64,000 nt of DNA from positions 1 through 64,000 of the forward strand of contig NZ_LQNF01000019.1 of the NCBI RefSeq assembly GCF_001618145.1. The letters are read 5' to 3'. Source of the DNA: Oceanobacillus damuensis. Its GTDB lineage: Bacteria > Bacillota > Bacilli > Bacillales > Amphibacillaceae. A program made the translations under genes and the position numbers. Shown here in pieces: positions 36,120 through 44,437 of the stretch. The notes under the pieces were generated by a model. The model had not been told where the DNA came from, did no database searches, and saw only the letters and a list, made by a program, of their open reading frames with translations. Numbering within the stretch: the stretch's first letter is position 1; each line of letters begins with the position of its first letter.

Positions 36120-36419
36120 ATGGCAATAACAAATGAGAGAATCATAAAAAAGATGATTCATGAATTATATGAGGCAAAGGAAAATTCGCAGTCCGAGGAA
36201 AAGGTAGTTGCCCATATTGCAAACGTACGTCTGTTATGTGACCTGTTTCTGGAAGAGGATAACACGGAAGCCGTTGAACGTGAAACAGAATTCAGTGCAG
36301 AAGAGCTCAAGGCGATGATTGGTGCTCAATCGGGCAGCAAAACCGCTGCACCCAAGCAGACAACAAAACGAACAACCAATCATGAAGAAGCAAATGGGGA
36401 ATCCATTTTTGATTTTTAA
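36120..36419 (+). CDS. ywdI: YwdI-family protein
   Basis: 99 residues of the YwdI (DUF5327) family. The helical N-terminus (ITNERIIKKMIHELYEAKEN, then VVAHIANVRLLCDLFLEE) is conserved and a Thr-Lys-rich tail precedes a final SIFDF. Function is unknown. It begins the stretch that follows B. subtilis order (ywdI, ywdK, gerQ). AAGGAG precedes the ATG; an in-frame upstream codon falls inside the promoter region. Confidence 0.85.
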   Translation: MAITNERIIKKMIHELYEAKENSQSEEKVVAHIANVRLLCDLFLEEDNTEAVERETEFSAEELKAMIGAQSGSKTAAPKQTTKRTTNHEEANGESIFDF

Positions 36420-36440
36420 CTTAGGAAAAGAGGTACATAT

Positions 36441-36812
36441 ATGAAGTTATTTTTGATTTTTGGAGCGATTAATGGATTTTTGGCGGTAGCACTAGGTGCA
36501 TTTGGTGCACATGGTCTGGAAGGGAGAATATCGGAAAAGGCCATTGCTACATGGGAAAAGGCAGTTACTTACCAAATGTTTCATACAATGGCCTTGCTCG
36601 TTACAGCAATATTATTAGCCAGATTTCAAGGAGACGGTCTATTGGCAACCAGTGGATGGATGTTTTTTGCTGGGATTATCTTATTTTCAGGAAGTCTGTA
36701 TATCTACGCCGTAACTTCGATAAAAACATTTGCCATGATTACCCCGATTGGCGGAGTGGCTTTTCTCATAGGCTGGGTCCTGGTCGGTATTGCAGTTATG
36801 AAAAATCTATAA
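36441..36812 (+). CDS. ywdK: DUF423 membrane protein YwdK
   Basis: 123 residues with four membrane segments. The family signature LGAFGAHGLEGRIS and KAVTYQMFHTMALL are clear. DUF423 proteins are widespread and without known function. The gene follows ywdI by about 20 bases in one transcript; ywdJ, which lies between them in B. subtilis, is absent here. Confidence 0.9.
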   Translation: MKLFLIFGAINGFLAVALGAFGAHGLEGRISEKAIATWEKAVTYQMFHTMALLVTAILLARFQGDGLLATSGWMFFAGIILFSGSLYIYAVTSIKTFAMITPIGGVAFLIGWVLVGIAVMKNL

Positions 36813-37058
36813 TTGAAATATGAAATAAGTGGTAAACAAAAATAACATGATTCCACGGACAGCTTGTTTTCCAGCTTCGACCGGATGACGTGTATACAAT
36901 AAGATCATCGCATCACAAACAAGACTCAGGACAATCAGATAGATTGATAGAAACAGGATAATTATATACCCTGTAATCAAAGCAGAAAATCCGATCAACA
37001 GAGCAAATAATAGAGAAATAAATTCCATTTGTATTAACTTTCTGTAGGGATGTCTCAT
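36807..37058 (-). CDS. Hypothetical three-pass membrane protein
   Basis: About 83 residues with three hydrophobic stretches (FISLLFALLIGFSALITG, IIILFLSIYLIVLSLV, GIMLFLFTTYFIFQL) and positive loops, a convincing membrane protein layout. No family is recognised. I start at the internal ATG, since the longer frame would start within a terminator hairpin; GAGAGG lies a rather long 11 bases upstream. Its end overlaps the ywdK end by a few bases. It could form a transcript with gerQ, which lies upstream on the same strand. Confidence 0.5.
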   Translation of the reverse strand: MRHPYRKLIQMEFISLLFALLIGFSALITGYIIILFLSIYLIVLSLVCDAMILLYTRHPVEAGKQAVRGIMLFLFTTYFIFQL

Positions 37059-37095
37059 AGGATTAATCGCCTCTCTCAGGTGAAGCAAATGGAAT

Positions 37096-37131
37096 AAAGG
37101 ATGACCCGGATTATTCGGTGTCATCCTTTTT
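37096..37131. terminator. Bidirectional terminator between ywdK and gerQ
   Basis: AAAGGATGAC (37096-37105) pairs with GTCATCCTTT (37120-37129). T runs lie outside on the plus strand (TTTTT) and, weaker, on the minus strand. It would stop gerQ transcripts and any read-through from ywdK. Confidence 0.75.
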
Positions 37132-37257
37132 CAGTTATAAGCACCAAAGCGTGAGCGGCAATTGGTTCAGCCACATCCGACTCCCGTGGGTTGCCTGCTC
37201 CAAGTCCGTATGGGTGCGCAAGGTATGTCGCTAATCGGCCGCTTTAACTTTTGTTCT

Positions 37258-37725
37258 CTACCTCGGGGGGAAGGTTGCCATCTGCTGGGATCCATTCGCT
37301 AAGGGATACTCATAATTGATTTCCTCATCAAATGTTACATAATCCAAATAAATCATAAGTAAAAGAACCCGTCTTCCTGTTTCCGGCTGACTTAGGATAA
37401 TATGGTCTCTGCCGGCTGCTTCTATAATCCCGGTAAAAGTCATCGCGTTCCATTGGGTATTGTTTTCAAACGTCATATAAACGGTAACAAGTTTACCCCG
37501 ATTCAATCGCAAAATATTTTCAATGTATGACTGCTGCAAAGGGAGCATTCCTGGTATATCCGGAGCCTGCTGCTGTATTTGCTGGGATTGTGGTGGTGCT
37601 GGCTGAAACTGCCTCGTGTTATACATCGGATAATAAGCTGGTGAACTTGAAGGATAATAGTAGTATGGGCCAGCCTGACTGTGCGGTGGATATTGCGGAT
37701 TGACGTTGTTCTGATTTTCACTCAT
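37258..37725 (-). CDS. gerQ: Spore coat protein GerQ
   Basis: 155 residues. The first 70 are rich in Pro, Tyr and Gln (YYYYPSSSPAYYPMYN, then QQIQQQ), followed by the conserved GerQ domain starting at PLQQSYIENILRLNRGKLVTV. GerQ is cross-linked into the spore coat by transglutaminase and is needed for the cortex hydrolase CwlJ to work in germination. In B. subtilis it is ywdL, next to ywdK, the same order as here. CAGGAGG precedes the ATG. A mother-cell promoter is expected but not clear. Confidence 0.93.
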   Translation of the reverse strand: MSENQNNVNPQYPPHSQAGPYYYYPSSSPAYYPMYNTRQFQPAPPQSQQIQQQAPDIPGMLPLQQSYIENILRLNRGKLVTVYMTFENNTQWNAMTFTGIIEAAGRDHIILSQPETGRRVLLLMIYLDYVTFDEEINYEYPLANGSQQMATFPPR

Positions 37726-38124
37726 AACAAAACCTCCTGTTGATTTCTCACAGTATTATTCAGGGAAGGAATTTTCCCCTGGTAATACAAAATTGACTGA
37801 CTGCACAAGGCAAGCGGAGCCTGCGCATCTTCGCCTATCTGTGGTCTCATGGGCAATCCCGGGCTTTCGATGTATAGAAGCAGCGGGATTTGCCCCTGAC
37901 TGAATTCCGTTGGTCATACTACGGTGCAGGACAATATCCTGCCGGCATAAAAATCCATCATGTGTTAGTGCCGGAAGCTATATGCAACAGTCTGGCCAGA
38001 AGGGTAACGCCAGCTCCCTTAGTGACGTTAGCCAAAAATACCATTGTTCATTTCCGTCTGAACCTGATGCTCAACTCACTAAATATGTGTATGCCCAAAA
38101 ATTGAAGATGATGACAACAAAAAA
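37726..38124. other. Gap between hemQ and gerQ
   Basis: No gene is supported. An 11-bp imperfect hairpin, GGGCAATCCCG (37851-37861) with CGGGATTTGCCC (37884-37895), has no T run. The flanking GC-rich sequence may be another dispersed intergenic element. Confidence 0.35.
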
Positions 38125-38155
38125 AGACTTCCCATCGGCGAACGATGGAAAATCT
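38125..38155 (-). terminator. Terminator of hemQ
   Basis: On the minus strand AGATTTTCCATCG, a short loop, and CGATGGGAAGTCT with wobble pairs, followed by TTTTTTGTT. Confidence 0.8.
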
Positions 38156-38183
38156 TTTATGTAGTCGGAACTATAGGCAGCGA

Positions 38184-38933
38184 TTATAGAGCGAAATAAG
38201 CTTCTACATTTTCTTTTGGCAAGTAGTTACCTACAATAAAGTCACCAAACTCAGCGTATTTTGTAGTCACTTCGTCAAAACGCATTTCGTAAACGATTTT
38301 TTTGAATTGTAACGGATCATGGGCAAAAAGCGTTACGCCCCACTCCCATTCGTCCAATCCGATGGAACCGGTAATGATCTCTTTCACTTTTCCAGCATAT
38401 TTTCTGCCGGTCATGCCATGCTCATAAAGCAATCTTGTTCTTTCTTCTTTATCAATGGCAAACCAGTTTGCCTCTTCCCAGCGACGACGTCCCATTGGAT
38501 AGAAACATGCATGCTCCCATTTAGGCATAATTGGTCTTAAGCGGTCCTTCACATATGGAGAAAGCTCGCGATCCTTTCCTTCATCCATTGGATTATGCAT
38601 TGTCATTTCGATGATGGACACATAAGAATACCCAGGAATGAGATAATCCCCAATTTTAGATTTATTGATTTCCGTTTTGATTTCTTCCAATTCGTCCATC
38701 GTTTCGCGCAGAAAAACGAACATTAAATCAGCTTTATTGCCGACAACTTTATAAACACCATGACTACCGTCCTTAGCCTCTTCAACAGATTCCCACTTCT
38801 CAATTAATTCTTTAAATTCCTTTACTGCTGCTGCCCGCTCTTCTGGAGAAGTCATCTTCCAGGATGCCCAGTCAAATGTACGGGTATCATGCAATGCGGA
38901 CCAGCCGTCCACTGTTACTACTGCTTCAGCCAT
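38184..38933 (-). CDS. hemQ: Coproheme decarboxylase HemQ
   Basis: 249 residues of the chlorite-dismutase-like family. It matches B. subtilis YwfI/HemQ throughout: TVDGWSALHDTRTFDWASWK at the start, the catalytic Tyr in SYVSIIEM (near 130), and the proximal His in LLYEHGMTGRKYAGK (near 172). It makes haem b from coproheme by two oxidative decarboxylations, the last step of the Gram-positive pathway. The start is the ATG at 38933 after GGAG; twelve upstream codons are dropped. The following pta gene runs the other way, as in B. subtilis. Confidence 0.95.
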   Translation of the reverse strand: MAEAVVTVDGWSALHDTRTFDWASWKMTSPEERAAAVKEFKELIEKWESVEEAKDGSHGVYKVVGNKADLMFVFLRETMDELEEIKTEINKSKIGDYLIPGYSYVSIIEMTMHNPMDEGKDRELSPYVKDRLRPIMPKWEHACFYPMGRRRWEEANWFAIDKEERTRLLYEHGMTGRKYAGKVKEIITGSIGLDEWEWGVTLFAHDPLQFKKIVYEMRFDEVTTKYAEFGDFIVGNYLPKENVEAYFAL

Positions 38934-39233
38934 TTTCCTTCTCTCCTTCTTAGAAAACTTGGTTGTCACCTACCCTTTCAGTGACAGCCATTTATGCAGG
39001 TTGGTAAATATATCCCTTCCCAGCTGCTAAAATAACATGTTATGTTTTTACTATAGCACAATAAGGGTATTCTAATCATATGAAAGGTAAAACAATTTCA
39101 GGTGGTCTCCTATATTGTCAATTGTTTGTCAAAAATTATAAAAGTTGGATGATCGCTTCTTTATCTGAGCCTGTATTTCGTATATTATTGTTAAAGAGTG
39201 CACAAACTGCAATTTAGATGACGGAGGGTTTTA
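38934..39233. other. Divergent region between hemQ and pta
   Basis: 300 bases with the promoters of both genes. TTGTCA near 39127 and AT-rich boxes near 39180 are candidates but not convincing. I looked for a CcpA cre site, expected at pta, and did not find a clear one. Confidence 0.35.
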
Positions 39234-40211
39234 ATGAGTACATTATTTGATCAATTAACAGAAAAAGTATCATCGGCCGATAAAAAAATCGTTTTTCCGG
39301 AAGGGTTAGACGAACGCATTCTGACTGCGGCAAGTCAGTTAGGCTCTGCTGGTGTCTTGACTCCGATACTGATCGGAAATAAAGACAGCATCAGCAAAAA
39401 GGCAGAAGAAATCGGTATTGATGTATCTTCCTGCACAATTCTTGATCCAAATGATTATGCAGAAATTGAAGAAATGGTACAGGCTTTTGTTGAACGACGC
39501 AAAGGAAAAGCGACGGAAGAGGATGCAAGAAAAATATTGCTTGATGAAAACTACTTTGGAACGATGCTTGTATATCTCAACAAAGCAGATGGACTTGTAA
39601 GTGGTGCAGCGCATTCGACTGCTGATACTGTTCGCCCGGCATTACAGATCATCAAAACCAAAGAAGGCATCAAAAAAACATCCGGCGTCTTCATCATGGT
39701 TCGCAATGATGAAAAATACGTTTTTGCGGATTGTGCAATCAACATTGCGCCAGACAGTCAGGATCTTGCTGAAATTGCTGTGGAAAGTGCGGTCACAGCC
39801 CGCCTGTTTGATGTAGATCCACGTGTTGCGATGCTAAGCTTCTCTACCAAAGGTTCCGCTAAATCAGAGGAAACCGAAAGAGTTGTTGAGGCATTGAACA
39901 TCGCAAAAGAAAAAGATGCCGATTTGATAATCGATGGAGAATTCCAATTTGATGCTGCTTTTGTACCGAGTGTCGCCGAGAAAAAAGCTCCGGATTCCGT
40001 CCTAAAAGGAGATGCAAATGTATTTATCTTTCCAAGCCTGGAATCAGGTAACATCGGATACAAGATTGCACAGCGCCTCGGTGGATTTGAAGCGGTAGGA
40101 CCGATTTTACAAGGGTTGAATAAACCAGTAAATGATCTGTCCCGCGGCTGCAGCTCAGAAGATGTCTATAACTTAGCAATCATTACTGCAGCACAGGCAG
40201 CAGCAGAGTAA
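39234..40211 (+). CDS. pta: Phosphate acetyltransferase
   Basis: 325 residues, the short Pta form of Bacillaceae. Key stretches are KIVFPEGLDERIL at the start, GLVSGAAHSTADTVRPALQI near residue 120, and ANVFIFPSLESGNIGYKIAQRL near 260. It interconverts acetyl-CoA and acetyl phosphate, feeding acetate overflow and ATP. It keeps its B. subtilis place (ywfJ) beside hemQ and lipL. GGAGG precedes the ATG. Confidence 0.96.
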   Translation: MSTLFDQLTEKVSSADKKIVFPEGLDERILTAASQLGSAGVLTPILIGNKDSISKKAEEIGIDVSSCTILDPNDYAEIEEMVQAFVERRKGKATEEDARKILLDENYFGTMLVYLNKADGLVSGAAHSTADTVRPALQIIKTKEGIKKTSGVFIMVRNDEKYVFADCAINIAPDSQDLAEIAVESAVTARLFDVDPRVAMLSFSTKGSAKSEETERVVEALNIAKEKDADLIIDGEFQFDAAFVPSVAEKKAPDSVLKGDANVFIFPSLESGNIGYKIAQRLGGFEAVGPILQGLNKPVNDLSRGCSSEDVYNLAIITAAQAAAE

Positions 40212-40215
40212 ATCG

Positions 40216-40251
40216 AAAAAATCCTGCATCGGATATGATGCAGGATTTTTT
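40216..40251 (+). terminator. Terminator of pta
   Basis: AAAAAATCCTGCATC (40216-40230) pairs with GATGCAGGATTTTTT (40237-40251). Confidence 0.9.
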
Positions 40252-40262
40252 AATCCCAGTTT

Positions 40263-40400
40263 CCGAAGTGGGAGGACAATGGCTATCCTAGAAAAAGCAT
40301 GGTTAATCCGACAATAACAAAGGTCAATTCGGCAAATAGGATGCTGATTCCGACAAACTACCTCCCGAATTCAGCAATTCCACCAAATATCCGATAAATC
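40263..40400 (-). repeat. Degenerate 21-bp-period array A
   Basis: In the pta-lipL convergent gap, a core written AATCCGACAA on the plus strand recurs at 40308, 40329, 40350, about 40371 and 40391, with weaker copies at 40286 and 40263. Steps are about 20-22 bp. Between cores the sequence varies. Confidence 0.5.
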
Positions 40401-40420
40401 GACGGTTGCAGCTTAACCGC

Positions 40421-41275
40421 TTAATCTTGCAACGTCGCCACAATCTCATTTCGTTTCACCATCTGTGCATATCTTTTATCAAAAACAGCTAGCTCTTCGG
40501 CAGAAAAATCTATTTCCACTATTTCCTCACTAAAATCATCCAGCGCAGCATGGACTCTTTTCTTCATCTCATCAACTGTCAGCTTCACACCGAGTAATTC
40601 GGATAAAGAAGCCATCACTTCCGGGTCCACTGCCGGATAGTCAAATTTTGTCGCTTCGTTCTTTTTGCTGACATTGTAAAAATGCCTGATGAGGGTAGCT
40701 CTTTCTTTACTGTTTCCTTCCACATCAAGGTAGATTTGCACGGCTGCACCTTCTTTTACCCGGCGCTGGGAGATTCCTGCAAATTTTCTGCCGCCAATAC
40801 TCAGATCATAATCACCGGGACAATAGGAACCGACAATCTCATATGCTTTAATGGCGTCCGTCAAGTCCCGCAGCATGTATTGGACAAAAAATACCATTGC
40901 TTCGTAGCAGTCCTGGATGGACAAATGCTTGACACCGGGGATGACGAGTGAAATATTCAGAACGCCGTCATCAAGTGCTACCGCAAGCCCGCCAGAATTT
41001 CTCACGACAACATGGTACTTTTCAGCTTTTAAAAACCGTACACCTTCTTCTAAATAGGGAAGCCTTGCATCGGGAATACCGAGTACGATGGTCGGTGGAT
41101 GAACCCATAGCCTGATTGCTGGCGGGGAGTCACCATTGCTGACAGACATTGCAAGTGCATCATCAACCGCAAACGAAGCCAGCGCTGTGTATGGTCTTTC
41201 ATTGAAATATGTTTCATTGGAGTGATCGATATATCGAAATGTCGAATGACTGATTATATCTTTCCAGTTTTTCAT
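40421..41275 (-). CDS. lipL: Octanoyl-[GcvH]:protein N-octanoyltransferase LipL
   Basis: 284 residues of the LplA/LipB-like fold. The active-site Cys is in IVGSYCPGDYDL (near 152), the conserved Lys in GGRKFAGISQ (near 165), and VRNSGGLAVALDDGVLNIS is the binding loop. The GSYCPG Cys marks LipL rather than LplJ. It moves octanoyl groups from GcvH to the E2 subunits of dehydrogenases, the amidotransfer step of lipoate assembly. Its place between pta and ywfO fits B. subtilis ywfL. Confidence 0.94.
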   Translation of the reverse strand: MKNWKDIISHSTFRYIDHSNETYFNERPYTALASFAVDDALAMSVSNGDSPPAIRLWVHPPTIVLGIPDARLPYLEEGVRFLKAEKYHVVVRNSGGLAVALDDGVLNISLVIPGVKHLSIQDCYEAMVFFVQYMLRDLTDAIKAYEIVGSYCPGDYDLSIGGRKFAGISQRRVKEGAAVQIYLDVEGNSKERATLIRHFYNVSKKNEATKFDYPAVDPEVMASLSELLGVKLTVDEMKKRVHAALDDFSEEIVEIDFSAEELAVFDKRYAQMVKRNEIVATLQD

Positions 41276-41359
41276 AATTGCCTCCTTACTCTTTAATCCT
41301 ATGATTAACTATTATATAATAAACTAAAATCGTCGAAAAAGATCGGATGGGGAAACGAA

Positions 41360-42679
41360 ATGACATATAGAGATGAACAACTGTCGGAAGAAAAAGTATT
41401 TAAAGATCCTGTCCACCGATATGTACATGTAAAAGACCGGGCGATATGGGATTTAATCGCGGCACCGGAGTTTCAGCGTTTGCGCCGGATTAAACAGCTT
41501 GGAACAACGAACCTGACCTTTCACGGTGCAGAACACAGCCGCTTCAACCATTCACTTGGGGTCTATGAGATTGTGAGAAGGATCATTAACAATTTCCAGG
41601 ACCGCCCACACTGGAATAACGAGGAACGATTGCTTTGCCTCTGTGCGGCATTGCTGCATGATCTGGGGCATGGCCCGTTTTCACATTCCTTTGAAAAGGT
41701 ATTTAAACTCGATCATGAATATTTTACCCAGCAAATTATAATTGGAGACACAAAAGTAAACGAAATACTTGAACGGGTAGGTCCAGGTTTTTCTCAAAAG
41801 GTTGCAGATGTCATCGCCAAAACGTATGAGGACAAACTGGTAGTGAGCTTGATTTCCAGCCAGATTGATGCAGACCGGATGGATTACCTGCAGCGTGACG
41901 CTTATTTTACCGGTGTAAGCTATGGCCATTTTGATATGGAGAGAATTTTGAGGGTGATGCGCCCGATTGATGATCAGGTTGTCATTAAATCTACAGGGAT
42001 GCATGCTGTCGAAGATTATATTATGAGCCGTTATCAAATGTACTGGCAAGTATATTTCCACCCGGTAACAAGAAGCGCCGAGGTAATTCTTTCGAAAATA
42101 CTACACCGTGCCAAGTACTTATATGAAACAAATGAATTTACCTTTAAGCTGAAGCCGACGCATTTCCTTTCCTTTTTTGAAGAAAATGTTGATTTAAAAG
42201 ATTATCTGAAGCTGGATGAAATGATTGTCCACTACTATTTCCAGCTGTGGCAGGATGAAGATGATGAAATACTAAGAGATTTATGCGAACGGTTCATGAA
42301 CCGCCGGCTTTTTAAATATGTCGAATTCAATCCGAATCTGCAAATGAATGAATGGATGGAGCTTTATAAGCTGTTCCAGCAGGCAGGGATCGATCCGGAA
42401 TACTACCTTGTCGTTGATTCTTCTTCAGATCTTCCGTATGATTTCTATCGTCCTGGCGAGGAAGAGGAGCGTTTGCCGATTCATCTGTTGATGCCTGACG
42501 GAAATCTGAAGGAGCTTTCCAGACATTCGGATATTGTTGAGTCGATTTCGGGTAAGAAGCGAACAGACCATAAATTGTATTTTCCGAAAGATAAATTGAA
42601 CGAATTGCAGGATGAAGCAGTCAAAACACGCATGAAGGAAATTTTGTATGGGCAAGGAGCGAAAGAGGATGTTGAATAA
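41360..42679 (+). CDS. ywfO: HD-domain phosphohydrolase YwfO
   Basis: 439 residues. The HD superfamily metal site is spread over HSRFNHSLGVYEIVRRI (near 55) and CAALLHDLGHGPFSHSFE (near 95), with the late Asp in SSQIDADRMDYLQRDA (near 175). It resembles dGTPase-like and SAMHD1-type triphosphohydrolases. The substrate is not fixed, dNTPs being likely. ywgA starts 11 bases before its stop, so the two are translationally coupled. Confidence 0.92.
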   Translation: MTYRDEQLSEEKVFKDPVHRYVHVKDRAIWDLIAAPEFQRLRRIKQLGTTNLTFHGAEHSRFNHSLGVYEIVRRIINNFQDRPHWNNEERLLCLCAALLHDLGHGPFSHSFEKVFKLDHEYFTQQIIIGDTKVNEILERVGPGFSQKVADVIAKTYEDKLVVSLISSQIDADRMDYLQRDAYFTGVSYGHFDMERILRVMRPIDDQVVIKSTGMHAVEDYIMSRYQMYWQVYFHPVTRSAEVILSKILHRAKYLYETNEFTFKLKPTHFLSFFEENVDLKDYLKLDEMIVHYYFQLWQDEDDEILRDLCERFMNRRLFKYVEFNPNLQMNEWMELYKLFQQAGIDPEYYLVVDSSSDLPYDFYRPGEEEERLPIHLLMPDGNLKELSRHSDIVESISGKKRTDHKLYFPKDKLNELQDEAVKTRMKEILYGQGAKEDVE

Positions 42680-43172
42680 TCACGCAAAATTAATGCAGTT
42701 TTTTTCCGTAGCAGATGGAGTGACAGGACGTAAGAAGCTGCAGAAAATGATATACATCTTGCAGAAATGCAATGTGCCATTTGAAGAAAAATACCAGTTC
42801 CATTTCTATGGGCCGTACTCCGAAGAATTGACACTCCGGGTGGAAGAGCTCTGCAATCTTGGTTTTTTACAGGAAGAAAAAGAGGATAAAAGCAATTATT
42901 ATCAATATAATTATAAGATAACATCTACAGGCGAAGATTTTTTGGATCAGTTTTTGCTCGATATGCCTGATATGACGACAAAAGTGGGTATGCTTAAAGA
43001 AAGGAGCTCGCGTTTTTTGGAGCTTGTTTCCACCATGTTTTATTTCGATGATCTGCCCCTTGAGGAAAATATTGAAAAAGTGCATACGGTAAAGCCGAAG
43101 CAAAATTACAGTCATGAGGAAATTCAGGAAGCTGTCACTTTCATAAAAAAACTGAAGGACGAAGACAAATAA
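42669..43172 (+). CDS. ywgA: YwgA-family protein
   Basis: 167 residues. The conserved core GRKKLQKMIYILQKC and FHFYGPYSEELTLRVEELC is typical of YwgA, a family related to phage and Panacea-type antitoxin-like domains but without known function. The ATG at 42669 lies inside the end of ywfO and follows AAGGAG; it gives the N-terminus MLNNHAKLMQFF, like B. subtilis. Seven upstream codons are dropped. Confidence 0.88.
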   Translation: MLNNHAKLMQFFSVADGVTGRKKLQKMIYILQKCNVPFEEKYQFHFYGPYSEELTLRVEELCNLGFLQEEKEDKSNYYQYNYKITSTGEDFLDQFLLDMPDMTTKVGMLKERSSRFLELVSTMFYFDDLPLEENIEKVHTVKPKQNYSHEEIQEAVTFIKKLKDEDK

Positions 43173-43233
43173 CTAAAAAGCAGGTACTACCTATGCTACA
43201 ATTACCATTAGTAATAATAGGAGGAATGAAATT

Positions 43234-43734
43234 ATGAGTTCAGATAAAAAGAAGAATTCCTTTACAATCATTAAAGATGATTCCACTGACGGTCATGGCG
43301 GCTATGGTGCCGGTACCATCAGCCTGGAAAATATGTCATCGGTAATCGTAGATCCAAATGAAAATAAAGCATATGTTGATATGGGTGCGATGCATGCGCG
43401 CAGTGATGTGGAACGCCGGGTCAAATTGCTTCCAGATCGCAGTGAAGTCCCGAATGGAAAATTATACTGGATCGTTTGGGTAAACGTGGAGCGCGGTGAA
43501 AATGGCCCATATTATGCCGGAGTAACGGGCTGTGAAATTCGAGTGGACCGTGAAGCCAAGCGGGCATATAAATCGATGGCAGAGCATGTGACACGTATGG
43601 AGAAATCACTCAAAGGGAAAATCATTGTCGAGCATATGGATGAACATTCCAAACAACTTCTGAAAGATTTCCTCGTCGATTTTAATGAAGACATGTGGAA
43701 TAACTCCACTAGTGAATTAAAAGAATCGCTTTAG
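43234..43734 (+). CDS. ywhD: YwhD-family protein
   Basis: 166 residues, the full YwhD family length. The conserved stretches are DGHGGYGAGTISLENMS and VDMGAMHARSDVERRVK. It has no known function and no visible catalytic motif, signal or membrane segment. GGAGG precedes the ATG. Its place between ywgA and pbpG is kept from B. subtilis. Confidence 0.92.
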   Translation: MSSDKKKNSFTIIKDDSTDGHGGYGAGTISLENMSSVIVDPNENKAYVDMGAMHARSDVERRVKLLPDRSEVPNGKLYWIVWVNVERGENGPYYAGVTGCEIRVDREAKRAYKSMAEHVTRMEKSLKGKIIVEHMDEHSKQLLKDFLVDFNEDMWNNSTSELKESL

Positions 43735-43986
43735 GAATAAACTTTCAAGTCAGGCCCATATTTTCATGCTATGTTTTGGAGCATTGAAACAGCCGTGTCC
43801 AGTGTCTGTGGAACTCCCTCACCGTCTTGTTGGGTAGCATTCCATACGTCACGGCAAGGCGCTATTCGCTCCGGAGCAAATATGTCAATTTTGTGAATGA
43901 ATGGTGAATAATTGCAGAAATTGTTGTACTTTAAGATAAATATTTGTAAACTATGAATACATGGGCTAACTCATGTTTACTAGGAC
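43735..43986. other. Gap after ywhD
   Basis: No gene. A GC-rich part near 43790-43880 stands out from AT-rich flanks and may be another dispersed element; no copy was found in this window. Confidence 0.3.
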
Positions 43987-44044
43987 AAAAAAGCAGCCAA
44001 CACTCAGGTAAGACGGACTTACACTGACAGTTGGCTGTTTTTTT
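43987..44044 (+). terminator. Long-stem terminator downstream of ywhD
   Basis: AAAAAAGCAGCCAAC (43987-44001) pairs with GTTGGCTGTTTTTTT (44030-44044), with an inner stem CTCAG-TAAG / CTTA-CTGA. It is 250 bases past ywhD. Confidence 0.85.
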
Positions 44045-44083
44045 GCAGTTTTATAGTTGGCTGGGAATTGATTGTGCCCTTTA

Positions 44084-44345
44084 GTCCGGGAGAGAGCTAG
44101 TTCACCCGGGAGAGGAGTGCGTTGGACGGGAGAGAAGCCCGCTGACTCGGGACAGGAACACGGCAACCTGGGCCAGAACCACACCTGTCCGGGAGAGGAG
44201 CACACTAACTCGGGCGACCCTTCTGTTCACCCGGGAGAGAAGCACACTAACTCGGTAGAGCCCTCCATTCATCCGGGAGAGGAACGCACTAACTTGGGCG
44301 AGACCCCCGCCATCTCGGCACACAGTATCCCCAACCCGGGCCGCA
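44084..44345 (+). repeat. Degenerate 21-bp tandem array B, 13 units
   Basis: A core CCGGGAGAG or variant recurs with its GGG at 44088, 44108, 44128, 44149 and then every 21 bases to 44338: two steps of 20 and ten of exactly 21. Some units share the spacer too (AGCACACTAACT at three places). It fills the convergent ywhD-pbpG gap. Because 21 is seven codons, long frames stay open on both strands with seven-residue repeats; none has a ribosome site, and I treat them as by-products. Confidence 0.85.
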
Positions 44346-44437
44346 ACAACATCGATATCCAGAACACCACTCCCCCTTCCAAGACATCCTACCCTAAAGA
44401 AACAGCCCAACCCCACGAACACTCCCTTAACCCTCCA

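Noticed and set aside
37890-38164. Plus-strand frames of 71-84 codons between gerQ and hemQ
   Set aside because: They overlap a hairpin and the hemQ terminator, have no ribosome site and no recognisable product.
38934-39233. CcpA cre site at pta
   Set aside because: Candidates match the consensus poorly and lack symmetry.
44084-44345. CRISPR array
   Set aside because: Units are 21 bp end to end with degenerate sequence and no constant repeat separating unique spacers of 30 bp or more; no cas gene is present.
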